A stretch of 64,000 nucleotides of DNA from Prosthecobacter debontii (GTDB lineage Bacteria; Verrucomicrobiota; Verrucomicrobiia; Verrucomicrobiales; Verrucomicrobiaceae). Both the position numbers and the translations under genes were made by a program. Shown here piece after piece: positions 14,649-23,112 of the stretch. The notes below the pieces were generated by a model that searched no databases, had not been told where the DNA came from, and was given only the letters and a program-made list of their open reading frames with translations. Location of the stretch: assembly GCA_945869675.1 (NCBI GenBank), contig CAMBPS010000003.1:1-64000 (forward strand), given 5' to 3'. Every line of letters begins with the position of its first letter. Positions within the stretch are counted from its first letter, which is position 1.

Positions 14649-17093
14649 ATGCCTTCTTGTTTTCATTTCTGGTCATCTTTTGCCACTCTCGGTCTGATCC
14701 TGGCTTCCATGGCTCATTCAGCAGAACCATTTGAAGCTTTTCTGGAGACACACTGTATCAAGTGCCACGGGCTGGAAAAAGAGAAGGGAGACTTGCGGAT
14801 TGATCAGCTTTCTCGCGATTTCAAAGTGGGAGCGGACACGCATCACTGGGCAGAGATGATGGAGCAGGTGAATTCAGGCGAGATGCCGCCAAAGAAGGAA
14901 AAACAGCCTTCACAGGCCGAGATTGCGGCATTTGTGACGAGTCTGGATACTCGTATCAAGGAGGGCAAGGCTGCACGCATGGCAGGGCGTCCAGCCGTGG
15001 CGCATTATCGGCTGAGCCGGAAAGAGTATCAAAATACGGTTCATGATCTTCTCGGTGTGCGTTACGATCCTGCAAAGCCGGGTGAACTGAATGAAGACAC
15101 TCTGTGGCATGGTTTTGAGCGTATCGGTTCAGAGCTGTCTCTTTCGCCGTCGCATGTGGATCGGTATTACCGCGCTGCGGAGTTGGTGCTGGACCGTGCG
15201 TTTCCAACTGCGGCATCAAGTGAGGCTCGAAAGGTGCGCAAGACGGCCGCTGAGATCCGCTATGGTGGCGGTAAGGACCAGCAATTGGCCCTGGACCGCT
15301 TTGGTATCAAACGGCCGCTGCGTTACCTGCTTTACCCAGGCAATGTCCAAAACGCGCTCTCGTCGAACTGGCTCGGCAAGACGGGGCCGGAGCACAGTGG
15401 ACTCTATCAACTCCGCATCCAAGCCAGCGGCATCCGCCCTCTGGGCGGTCAAACGGCGCATCTAAGCATCGGCAAGCGTACAGGCGAGGAAACGGTGGAT
15501 GGGCTCATCGAGTTCGACATCACGGCACCGGAGGACAAACCCCAGGTGTATGAGTTTGAGGTGTTTCTTGAGATGCCACAGACACTGGATTTCTGCGTGG
15601 TTGCGACAGATGTCGTGGATCGAAGACAAGGCGCTGCTTTCCGTAATGCGCTTGGCAGTCGAGGTGGCTATATTTTCACTCATAGCAGCGAGACGTTGCT
15701 CTTAAATCCGAACGCTCCGCAGATGTTTGATGACAAGGGAAACGGCCTCTTTTCCACGGTGCTGCTCGATTGGATCGAATGGGAAGGGCCGTTGGTGTCG
15801 GAGGCGGAAAAAGCTCGACGTAAGGGTGTAGTGCCGCCCGATGACGCGACGCCGGAGGTGGTGGCGGAGCATTTGCAACGCTTTGCCGAGCGGGCTTGGC
15901 GTCGGCCGGTGAAGCGGGAGGAACTTGGGGATTATTTGAAGTCGTATCGCGCCGAGCGCGAGGCGGGCGAAAAGCTCGCGGATGCTTACCGCGTGGCGTT
16001 GCAGGGCGTGCTGACCTCCAGACACTTCATCTACCTCGTCGAGGGCGATACCGTGGCTCGGGAGCGTCTCACGGATTCTGAATTAGCCTCGCGACTCTCG
16101 TATTTCCTGTGGAGTTCGATGCCGGATGATGCGCTCTTTGCTTCCGCAAAAAGCAGCATGCTAAATGGCGAGGGCCTCAAGAAAGCAGTGGATCGCATGC
16201 TCTCGGATAGGAAGGTCAGCCGCTTCATCGACGACTTCTCGCGACAGTGGCTGCAACTGCATCGTGTGGGCATGTTTCCGCCTGACAAGAAGCTCTACCC
16301 CGCCTATGACGCCTGGCTGGAGGAAAGCATGCGCAATGAACCTGTGGAGTTCTTCCGAGAGATGTTTGCCAAAAACATCCCCATCGATGGCTTTGTTGAT
16401 TCTGATTGGACCATCGCCAATGCGAGGCTTTGCGACTTCTACGGACTGACGGAACCGAAATCAGGCGGCTTTCAAAGGGTATCGCTGAAGCCTGAAAATC
16501 GTCGCGGTGGCCTGCTCACGATGGGCGCCGTGCTCGGTCTCACTTCTGACGGCACGCGGCATCGTCCGGTGCATCGAGGCGTGTGGCTCAGCGAGGTCGT
16601 GCTCGGCAAAACTCCACCACCACCGCCGGCGAATGTGCCTGCGATCGAACCGCCGACTCAGCAAAGCCCCAAGGCAACTCTGCGTCAAAAGATCGAAGCC
16701 CATCGCAACGATGCCAACTGCGCCGCCTGTCACGCGAAGATCGACCCACTCGGCCTTGCCTGGGACAACTACGACGCCGTCGGCCAATGGCGCACGCACG
16801 AAAAAGTGCCAGCAGGAGTTGGCAGCGACCCTATCATCGATCCCTCTGGCCTGATGCCTGATGGCCGTGCCTTCAAAGACGCCAACGAGTTCAAACAACG
16901 CCTCCTCGAAGATCGTGACAAGCTTGACCGCGCCTTCATCGAACACCTTTGCACGTACGCCCTTCGCCGTGCTCTTGCCTTCGATGATCAAGACGACCTC
17001 AACGCCATCCAAGCCGAAGCGAAGAAAACCGGCTACCGCATCAAGGACATTGTCCGTGCCGTGGCTTTGTCTGAACTGATGCGGAAACGCTGA
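14649..17093 (+). CDS. DUF1592-family cytochrome (PSCyt1-DUF1587-DUF1595-DUF1592-DUF1588-DUF1585)
   Basis: An 814-residue exported multidomain protein. Signal peptide 1-24, then a planctomycete-type cytochrome domain with heme motif CIKCH (36-40) and the GEMPPKK segment. DUF1587 follows (about 110-175, [17 protein letters not shown]), a carbohydrate-binding-like middle region, DUF1595 ([12 protein letters not shown]), DUF1592 ([17 protein letters not shown]), DUF1588 with a second CAACH (691-695) before [13 protein letters not shown], and DUF1585 at the C-terminus. These domains co-occur across Planctomycetes and Verrucomicrobia and are thought to take part in periplasmic oxidation, but the reaction is not known. 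It pairs with the DUF1552 gene at 17589. The start was moved from 14607 to the ATG before the signal peptide. Confidence 0.9.
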   Translation: MPSCFHFWSSFATLGLILASMAHSAEPFEAFLETHCIKCHGLEKEKGDLRIDQLSRDFKVGADTHHWAEMMEQVNSGEMPPKKEKQPSQAEIAAFVTSLDTRIKEGKAARMAGRPAVAHYRLSRKEYQNTVHDLLGVRYDPAKPGELNEDTLWHGFERIGSELSLSPSHVDRYYRAAELVLDRAFPTAASSEARKVRKTAAEIRYGGGKDQQLALDRFGIKRPLRYLLYPGNVQNALSSNWLGKTGPEHSGLYQLRIQASGIRPLGGQTAHLSIGKRTGEETVDGLIEFDITAPEDKPQVYEFEVFLEMPQTLDFCVVATDVVDRRQGAAFRNALGSRGGYIFTHSSETLLLNPNAPQMFDDKGNGLFSTVLLDWIEWEGPLVSEAEKARRKGVVPPDDATPEVVAEHLQRFAERAWRRPVKREELGDYLKSYRAEREAGEKLADAYRVALQGVLTSRHFIYLVEGDTVARERLTDSELASRLSYFLWSSMPDDALFASAKSSMLNGEGLKKAVDRMLSDRKVSRFIDDFSRQWLQLHRVGMFPPDKKLYPAYDAWLEESMRNEPVEFFREMFAKNIPIDGFVDSDWTIANARLCDFYGLTEPKSGGFQRVSLKPENRRGGLLTMGAVLGLTSDGTRHRPVHRGVWLSEVVLGKTPPPPPANVPAIEPPTQQSPKATLRQKIEAHRNDANCAACHAKIDPLGLAWDNYDAVGQWRTHEKVPAGVGSDPIIDPSGLMPDGRAFKDANEFKQRLLEDRDKLDRAFIEHLCTYALRRALAFDDQDDLNAIQAEAKKTGYRIKDIVRAVALSELMRKR

Positions 17094-17186
17094 AGTTCTT
17101 GGTTCTTTGTTGCCCAGCAGAAAGCCAAAACCCCTAACCAAGCGCCTAAACCAAGAACTAGGAACGAAGAACCAGGATCGAAGAAT
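17094..17186. repeat. short AAGAAC-type inverted repeat
   Basis: AGTTCTTGG just after the DUF1592 stop is mirrored by CCAAGAACT at about 17151-17159, with further degenerate copies of AAGAACCA up to the next gene. Similar AACCAAGAAC words recur before the DUF1552 start (17570-17588). It looks like a degenerate intergenic repeat rather than a clear terminator. Confidence 0.45.
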
Positions 17187-17537
17187 ATGAAAATAACCCG
17201 CTTTGAAGACATTGAAGGCTGGCAGTTAGCGAGGGAGCTGACGCGGCAGGTCTATGCCGTGGCCATACGCGGAATGTTTGCGAAGGACTTCGGGCTTCGG
17301 GACCAGATCATCCGCGCATCAGGTTCAGCTATGCACAACATCGCTGAAGGATTCGATGGGGGGAGCAATGCTGAGTTCGTCAAGTTTCTGCGCTACTCCC
17401 AGCGTTCATGTTCGGAGGTTCAGAGCCAGCTCTACATCGCTTTGGATCAGTCCTGCATCACGCCGAAGGAGTTTGATGCCATTACAATCAAGCCGCTCTC
17501 ACCCACGCCAAAGTCGGCGGATTCATTCACTATTTGA
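17187..17537 (+). pseudogene. S23-type four-helix-bundle protein, frameshifted near the C-terminus
   Basis: About 98 residues match the 23S-intervening-sequence/four-helix-bundle family (FEDIEGWQLARELTRQVY, GLRDQIIRASGSAMHNIAEGF, NAEFVKFLRYSQRS). The expected C-terminal helix is not in frame: after EFDAI the sequence reads ITIKPLSPTPK. A one-base shift at about 17481-17483 restores YNQAALTHAKVGGFIHYL, the normal family ending. So one base has been lost, either in the genome or in the assembly. The family shares its fold with Avd, but there is no RT or TR here. It interrupts the DUF1592-DUF1552 pair and is flanked by AAGAAC repeats. Confidence 0.75.
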
Positions 17538-17588
17538 TAAGCACAACGAACCCACGCTGCCCCCCCCTTCAACCAAGAACAAAGAACC

Positions 17589-18962
17589 ATGAACATTCTC
17601 TCTCAATCCTGGCTTCTCAATCGTCGTCATGCTCTTAAGGCACTCGGCAGTTTCATCTCTCTGCCTATGCTTGAGTGCATGGTTCCTTTGCGTGCCGCAG
17701 AGAGCGCCACTGCCGCGCCCAAACGAAGCGCGTTCATCTATCTCGCGAATGGCGTGCACTCGCTGAACTACCAGATCACCAAGGAAGGGAAGGACTATGA
17801 GTTCTCTCGGTCTTTGAAGCCATTAGAGAAGCATCGCAATGTCATCACGCCGATCAGCGGGCTGCATCACCCAGGAGCTCTGAGCCATCATCACAATTGC
17901 ATTTCCGTGTGGCTCACAGGTGGTAAGCTTGGGCCTTCGGATCGCAACACGATCTCCGTGGACCAAAAGATGGCCGAGATCACGGCACTGCACACGCGTT
18001 ACCCTTCAATGGAAGTGGCCATCACGCAGGATTCGCTCGCCTGGACCGCCGATGGTGTGCGACTACCTGCCATGCGTCGTTGCAGTGAGATTTTCGCCTC
18101 GCTTTTTGAGGAACCGAAAGGCGGAAAGACAGCCCAGCGCCGCGCCTTGCGTCGCAAGGGAAGCGTGCTCGATGCAAACCTAGCGGAAGTGCGTCAGCTT
18201 GAGAAAAAGATGGGCTCTGAGGACAAAGGCCGCATGGAACAATACCTCACCTCTGTCCGCGAGGCAGAGATCCGCACGCGGCGGGCCGATGCGTGGCTTG
18301 ACACGCCCTTGCCGTCAATTTCCGACGCTGACCGCAACCGCACGAACCGCGACATCGCCGCGACCAAGGCGGGCGATTATTTCCGCGCCGTCTATGACCT
18401 CATGGTGCTCGCCTTTCAGACGGATGTAACCCGTGTCGCCACTTTCAGCCTCGGCGGCGAGGGGGATGCCATCTCCATCCCCGAGATCGGCATCACCGAA
18501 TCGCGCCATCAGCTCAGCCATCACGGTGGCGATGCTGGTTACATGGAAAAACTCACGAATTACGACACCTTCGCCATTGAGCAATACAGCTACTTTCTCA
18601 CCCGCCTCGCGGAGACGAAAGACCTCAGCGGCAAGCCGCTTCTTAGCTCCACGATGGCCCTTTTTGGCAGCGGCATGTCCTACGGTCACAGCCATGGCAA
18701 CGCCAACCTTCCGCTAGTGCTCGCTGGCGGGTCCGACCTTGGTCTAAAGCACGGAACGCACCTCGACTTCAACAAATCCGCCAAAGACTTCCAAGGCTAC
18801 ACCTTCGGCCCTGACGGCGGACTCACCAGCGCGCATTACCAAGTCTGTAGTCGCCCCGTGAACTCGGATGCCCACATGAGCAATCTGCTTCTACTCATGG
18901 CACAACGTATGGGTGTAGAGATGGATCATTTTGGCGACAGCAACAATGTGGTCACGCTGTGA
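17589..18962 (+). CDS. DUF1552 protein
   Basis: A 457-residue exported protein of the DUF1552 family. The N-terminus [19 protein letters not shown] resembles a Tat-type or lipoprotein-like export signal. The family pattern follows: [30 protein letters not shown] (His-rich), [61 protein letters not shown] and a C-terminal [11 protein letters not shown]. The repeated His clusters may bind metal. The fold is related to the DUF1501/alkaline-phosphatase-like group, but activity is unknown. It is the partner of the DUF1592 cytochrome upstream; the two nearly always occur together. Confidence 0.9.
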   Translation: MNILSQSWLLNRRHALKALGSFISLPMLECMVPLRAAESATAAPKRSAFIYLANGVHSLNYQITKEGKDYEFSRSLKPLEKHRNVITPISGLHHPGALSHHHNCISVWLTGGKLGPSDRNTISVDQKMAEITALHTRYPSMEVAITQDSLAWTADGVRLPAMRRCSEIFASLFEEPKGGKTAQRRALRRKGSVLDANLAEVRQLEKKMGSEDKGRMEQYLTSVREAEIRTRRADAWLDTPLPSISDADRNRTNRDIAATKAGDYFRAVYDLMVLAFQTDVTRVATFSLGGEGDAISIPEIGITESRHQLSHHGGDAGYMEKLTNYDTFAIEQYSYFLTRLAETKDLSGKPLLSSTMALFGSGMSYGHSHGNANLPLVLAGGSDLGLKHGTHLDFNKSAKDFQGYTFGPDGGLTSAHYQVCSRPVNSDAHMSNLLLLMAQRMGVEMDHFGDSNNVVTL

Positions 18963-18982
18963 CACGCAGCGCGGCGGGATCA

Positions 18983-19080
18983 GTGGAGTGATGGAGTGAT
19001 GCGACCGCGCATCGCTGCACCTCACGACTCCAGCACTCCATTCCCCGGACAATGTTCGACCCACCACTCCATCACTCCAC
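18983..19080. repeat. TGGAGT-type inverted repeat, site A
   Basis: A perfect 16-base inverted pair: GTGGAGTGATGGAGTG (18983-18998) and CACTCCATCACTCCAC (19065-19080), with extra partial copies (GACTCCAGCACTCCA) inside the 66-base gap. It overlaps the possible start codon (19052) of the next gene. The same word family recurs at 21661-21752 and 32405-32460. Confidence 0.85.
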
Positions 19081-20338
19081 CACTCCATCGCGCCGCTGGC
19101 TCGTGGTGCTGTGTATGGGACTGTCGATGCTCTTGGCCATCTCGCATGCCGCCGATCCCTTCCGTCCCGAAGCAGGCAAGTTCCCGCCCTTTGGAAAAGC
19201 GCACTCCTACCGCGGCGAACTCGTCTTCGTGGATCACGTGAACCGCCGTGGTAGCCTTCGTATTCAGTCCACGGGCATCTTCCGTTTCACCGCACCGAGT
19301 CCTTTTGCCATGCTGCCTTACGGCATTGTTAGGTATCACGGTGCACCCGCGGATCTGCGCGACATTCCATTCGGCACCCTATTGCATGTTCGCGCTTTCC
19401 TTCCGCCTGAGCCGCAGACCTCCTCCGTGCCGGTCTTGCCGATCAACAACCGCACAAAGTCTAGCCACGGAAATATCGGTACCGCACCTGCTGAGAATCA
19501 TGCCATTCTTCTTGAAGACGAGCCCAGCCACTGCCTGCGCGAGGGACTCGTGTGGAAGCTCAAAGAACTGGAGATCAAAGACCACGTGGGAACCATCATC
19601 GCAACGCGCGAACCGAAGCTGGGTAGCGGCGTCAAGGCGAAGGATGAAACGCTGACCTTCGATGCTGCCACCCGTGTCTGGCGTGGTCGCGAATGCCTCC
19701 GTATCGAGCATCTCATCGCCGATGGCATCTGGCCCGCTGGAGGTAAAAAATCCCTCAGTGGCCAATCCGTTATGTTCGGTATCACCTGGAAGCCCACGCT
19801 CGGTGGTGTGTTCGCCCGCTTCCACATTTCCGACATCTGGCTCGACGCTGCCGCGATGCAAAACACCACGCAACATCAGACCGAGATGCACAAGGCATTC
19901 ATGCGCGGACGTTGGTTGCCTGCGTGGATTGATGCCGTCGAGTATGGCAAGTTCGGCCGCGCCACCATCACGGCAACCTTGTTTGGCGGCATGGATGCCT
20001 CACTCTACGCCGATTTCAAAAAGGACGACTCCGCGTTGATGAACGGTGTCGAGAACACCTTGAAGCATACCGAAGGAGGCACCGCAGGTCCCACGCAAAT
20101 GGCTGCACGCGGCGCCATCCAAGAAGTCATCAAGATACCCGGAAACGTGCCTCTTGGCAGCAGCGGCATCCAGATTCGTTTCGAGACCGACCTCATCACC
20201 GAAGGCATCCGCCCCGCCCGCATTGTCAAAATCCGCCCCGCAACCTGGCCCGATCTCCACCTGCCTCGCGAGGAATACATCGGCCAAGGTAGCATCGACG
20301 AACGCTTCCCAACTCCCGCCATCTTCCCGAAATACTAA
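19052..20338 (+). CDS. secreted protein of unknown family, tandem paralogue 1
   Basis: I do not recognise this 428-residue protein. A signal-peptide-like segment (about 14-33, SRRWLVVLCMGLSMLLAISHA) precedes a soluble region beginning DPFRPEAGKFPPFGKAHSYRGEL. The product of the next gene (20346) is similar along its whole length; shared stretches include MLPYGIVRYHGAPADLRDIP, LGSSGIQIRF and ERFPTPAIFPKY. The ATG at 19052 lies within an inverted repeat, so the true start may be later, such as a GTG near 19106 or the ATG at 19115. No cysteine-heme motif or catalytic signature stands out. It sits between a DUF1552 gene and an LRR gene, within a block of exported proteins. Confidence 0.75.
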   Translation: MFDPPLHHSTTPSRRWLVVLCMGLSMLLAISHAADPFRPEAGKFPPFGKAHSYRGELVFVDHVNRRGSLRIQSTGIFRFTAPSPFAMLPYGIVRYHGAPADLRDIPFGTLLHVRAFLPPEPQTSSVPVLPINNRTKSSHGNIGTAPAENHAILLEDEPSHCLREGLVWKLKELEIKDHVGTIIATREPKLGSGVKAKDETLTFDAATRVWRGRECLRIEHLIADGIWPAGGKKSLSGQSVMFGITWKPTLGGVFARFHISDIWLDAAAMQNTTQHQTEMHKAFMRGRWLPAWIDAVEYGKFGRATITATLFGGMDASLYADFKKDDSALMNGVENTLKHTEGGTAGPTQMAARGAIQEVIKIPGNVPLGSSGIQIRFETDLITEGIRPARIVKIRPATWPDLHLPREEYIGQGSIDERFPTPAIFPKY

Positions 20339-20345
20339 TGCTTTT

Positions 20346-21662
20346 ATGAAACCGTTCTTTGTTGTCCGTTCCTTATTCTTCGTTGCTAAATCCTTGTTGG
20401 CCCTCGTGTGTTCACTCGTCATCCAGGCAAACGCAGCAAACGAACAACCAAGCACCAAGCACCAAGCATTAGGAACCGAGCCCTTCCGCCCCGAAACAGG
20501 TAAGTTCCCACCTTTGGAAAAAGCCCACTCCTACCGAGGCGAACTCATCTTCGTGGATCACGCGAATCGCCGTGGCAGTATTCGATTGCAGGGATCGGGC
20601 ATGTTTTTCCGTAACGATCCGCATCCTTTCGCCATGCTGCCGTATGGCATCGTTCGTTATCACGGCGCACCCGCCGATTTGCGCGACATCCCGCTCGGCA
20701 CCGTGATGCACGTCCACGCTTTTCTACCGCCCGACCCGAAGACCTCGGCCGTGCCAGTCTTGCCCGTCGATAGCAAAAAAACGGACGCCAACCATAATCG
20801 TGGTGCTGGCATCTTCCCCGCCGAGAACCACGTTCTTCTGCTTGAAGACGAAGCCAGTCACTGTGAACGCGAGGGACTCGTCTGGAAGCTCAAGGACGTG
20901 GACGTCAAGAACCGCGAAGGCATGATCATCGCCACCCGTGAACCGAAACAAAGCGTCAATGCCAAGGCCACCGAAGAAAAGCTAACCTTCGACGCCGCAA
21001 CCCGCATCTGGCGCGGACGCGAAAGCCTCAGTATCGAGGAACTTATCGCCGAAGGCGCATGGCCCGTCGATGGTAAAAAATCACTCGGCAACCAATCCGT
21101 CCAACTCGGCATCACCTGGAAGCCGACACCCGATGGCATCTTCACCCGCTTTCACATCTCCGACATCTGGCTGGACGATGCCTCGATGCAACGCGCCGTT
21201 AAACACCAAACCGAAACGCATAAAACCTTCATCCGTAGCCGTTGGATGCCCGCATGGATCGATGCCGTCGAGTATGGTAAGTTTGGTCGAGCCACCGTTA
21301 CTGCGACCCTCTTCGGCGGCATGGATGATTCACTTTACGCCGATTTCAACAAGGATACAGCCGCCCTGATGAATCCGGTCGCTAATACTCTGAAACATAC
21401 CCATGGAGGCTATGGCCCTGCTCACATGGCCTCAAAAGGTCCCATCATCAACGTCACCAAAGCAACTGGCACGGCACCCCTTGGCAGCAGTGGCATCCAA
21501 ATCCGTTTTAGTACGGATCTCATCATTGAAGGCATCCGCCCCGGTCGAGTCGTCCGCGTTCGCCCTGCTAGCTGGCCCCAAGTCCAAGTTCCACGCGAGG
21601 AATACCTCAATGACAACCTTGAAGAGCGCTTCCCCACCCCGGCCATCTTCCCGAAGTATTGA
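20346..21662 (+). CDS. secreted protein of unknown family, tandem paralogue 2
   Basis: A 438-residue paralogue of the preceding gene, seven bases after its stop, so almost certainly an old tandem duplication. It has a long signal peptide (1-30, hydrophobic core SLLALVCSLVIQANA), then a low-complexity insert absent from paralogue 1 (NEQPSTKHQALGTE, encoded by repeated ACCAAGC words), then the shared region from PFRPETGKFPPLEKAHSYRG. Both proteins keep FGGMD, WMPAWIDAVEYGKFGRA (WLPAWIDAVEYGKFGRA in paralogue 1) and the ERFPTPAIFPKY end. Function unknown; possibly an exported binding or structural protein. The open frame extends upstream to 20154, but that part overlaps paralogue 1. Confidence 0.8.
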   Translation: MKPFFVVRSLFFVAKSLLALVCSLVIQANAANEQPSTKHQALGTEPFRPETGKFPPLEKAHSYRGELIFVDHANRRGSIRLQGSGMFFRNDPHPFAMLPYGIVRYHGAPADLRDIPLGTVMHVHAFLPPDPKTSAVPVLPVDSKKTDANHNRGAGIFPAENHVLLLEDEASHCEREGLVWKLKDVDVKNREGMIIATREPKQSVNAKATEEKLTFDAATRIWRGRESLSIEELIAEGAWPVDGKKSLGNQSVQLGITWKPTPDGIFTRFHISDIWLDDASMQRAVKHQTETHKTFIRSRWMPAWIDAVEYGKFGRATVTATLFGGMDDSLYADFNKDTAALMNPVANTLKHTHGGYGPAHMASKGPIINVTKATGTAPLGSSGIQIRFSTDLIIEGIRPGRVVRVRPASWPQVQVPREEYLNDNLEERFPTPAIFPKY

Positions 21663-21752
21663 TGGAGTCGTGGAGTGCTGGAGCAGTGGAGCAATAGAGC
21701 CATCGCCCAATCCCTTCCAAACCCCAGCACTCCAACACCTGGTCACTCCATG
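21661..21752. repeat. TGGAGT-type inverted repeat, site B
   Basis: The left half reads GATGGAGTCGTGGAGTGCTGGAG and the right half contains CCCAGCACTCCAACACC and GGTCACTCCATG, forming an imperfect inverted pair around a roughly 35-base loop. It starts at the stop codon of paralogue 2 and ends before the LRR gene. Confidence 0.75.
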
Positions 21753-21779
21753 TCTCCGCTCCAACTTCAACGTTCCCAC

Positions 21780-23054
21780 ATGAAAACCACTATCAATCTG
21801 CTCACCGTACTCCTTCTCACCTTTCAGGCTCACCTTCACGCCGCTGCGCCTGATCTTTCCAAGGTCACCTTGCGGGCCGACCTTGATGCCGTCATCGCCA
21901 GCACGAGCGATGCGGGCTTGAAAAAAGCGCTCGGCGATCACGCTGCTGTCATACTCTCTGCCGCAGGGCAGCATCCGCATGTCGAGGCCGTCATCCGCAC
22001 GATCGAGAGCGCGCCGGGCACGTTCACGAAGGTCAATGTCACGCCTAAGCCATTGGTGAAGGCGGTGGGCGGTGACATCGCGCTCTTTGACACGCTGACC
22101 CAAGTCAGCACCAATATCTTGGGCGGCAAAGCGCACGATCATCGCAAGGAAAAAGAAGATCCATACAACGCCGCCTTCATCGAGCATCTGGGGCACATTC
22201 CCTCGCTGGAGTCGGTGAAACTGGAGGCATCGGGAATTCAGGACGACTGGGTGGCTCCACTGCTCAAGCTTAAAAAGTTGAAGAGTCTCAGCGTGAGTGG
22301 CTTTGGCAAACTGGGCGATGCCAGCTTGGCACAGCTCCAGCAGCTCACTGAGTGTCCTGATCTTACCAACCTTGAACTGGCCTATTTTGGCAAGGCCACC
22401 GATTCGGGTTGGGAAAAGCTTGCGGGCCTAAGAAACCTCGAGTCATTCACACCACGAGGCGCCGGCTATCCAGGTCACTTCTTCGCGAAGTTCGATGGCT
22501 GGACCAAGCTGAAGCGCATCAACTTCCATAGTAACGGCCTTGATGACGAAGGACTCGCCTGCGTCTGTAAAAATTTCCCGAACCTCGAGTTCATCAAGTT
22601 GTGGCACTCCAAGCAGCTCACCGATGCTTCTGCCGAGCACTTCAAGAAGCTCAAGCACCTCACAGGTATCGAGATCAGTTGTGCGAAGGCCACCTCCGGC
22701 CTCGTCAAACACCTGCGCGAGTTGCCATTGGAATACGTGGCCCTCGGTTATGGCGTATGCAGTCCGGCCGCAGAAGCTATTGCCACCGTGAAATCCATCC
22801 CCACACTGCGCCGTCTCTCGCTGGACGCTACCAAGTTCGCCGACACCGACCTTACAGCCCTAGCCGGCGTGACTCAGATTCGAGAACTCTCCCTTTCAGG
22901 TATCGACCTGCCGAACGTCCGCCTCCAGCAGTTGCAAGTCTTCGCCCATCTCAAGTCTCTCACGCTCGTCCGCTACGGCAAAGGCTACCCCGAGGAAACT
23001 CAGCTCAAAGTCAAGGCTCTGCTGCCCAAGGTGGATGTGAAATTTGTGAAGTAA
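21780..23054 (+). CDS. secreted leucine-rich-repeat protein
   Basis: A 424-residue protein with a signal peptide (1-20, INLLTVLLLTFQAHLHA), an N-terminal helical region, then LRR-like units from about residue 135 to the C-terminus (LESVKLEASGIQDD, LKSLSVSGFGKLGD, LTNLELAYFGKATD, LKRINFHSNGLDDEG, LEFIKLWHSKQLTD, LRRLSLDATKFAD, IRELSLSGIDLPN). The repeat unit is about 25 residues, like the planctomycete/verrucomicrobial cysteine-lacking LRR class. Likely a protein- or glycan-binding role on the cell exterior. The start is set at the ATG preceding the signal peptide; the upstream open frame is the site B repeat. It precedes the PSD1 module. Confidence 0.85.
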   Translation: MKTTINLLTVLLLTFQAHLHAAAPDLSKVTLRADLDAVIASTSDAGLKKALGDHAAVILSAAGQHPHVEAVIRTIESAPGTFTKVNVTPKPLVKAVGGDIALFDTLTQVSTNILGGKAHDHRKEKEDPYNAAFIEHLGHIPSLESVKLEASGIQDDWVAPLLKLKKLKSLSVSGFGKLGDASLAQLQQLTECPDLTNLELAYFGKATDSGWEKLAGLRNLESFTPRGAGYPGHFFAKFDGWTKLKRINFHSNGLDDEGLACVCKNFPNLEFIKLWHSKQLTDASAEHFKKLKHLTGIEISCAKATSGLVKHLRELPLEYVALGYGVCSPAAEAIATVKSIPTLRRLSLDATKFADTDLTALAGVTQIRELSLSGIDLPNVRLQQLQVFAHLKSLTLVRYGKGYPEETQLKVKALLPKVDVKFVK

Positions 23055-23112
23055 TTCTCTGTCCCGCACTCGCGTGGCATGAAACAGACGGTGAAGTAAC
23101 GTATGAAATTGG

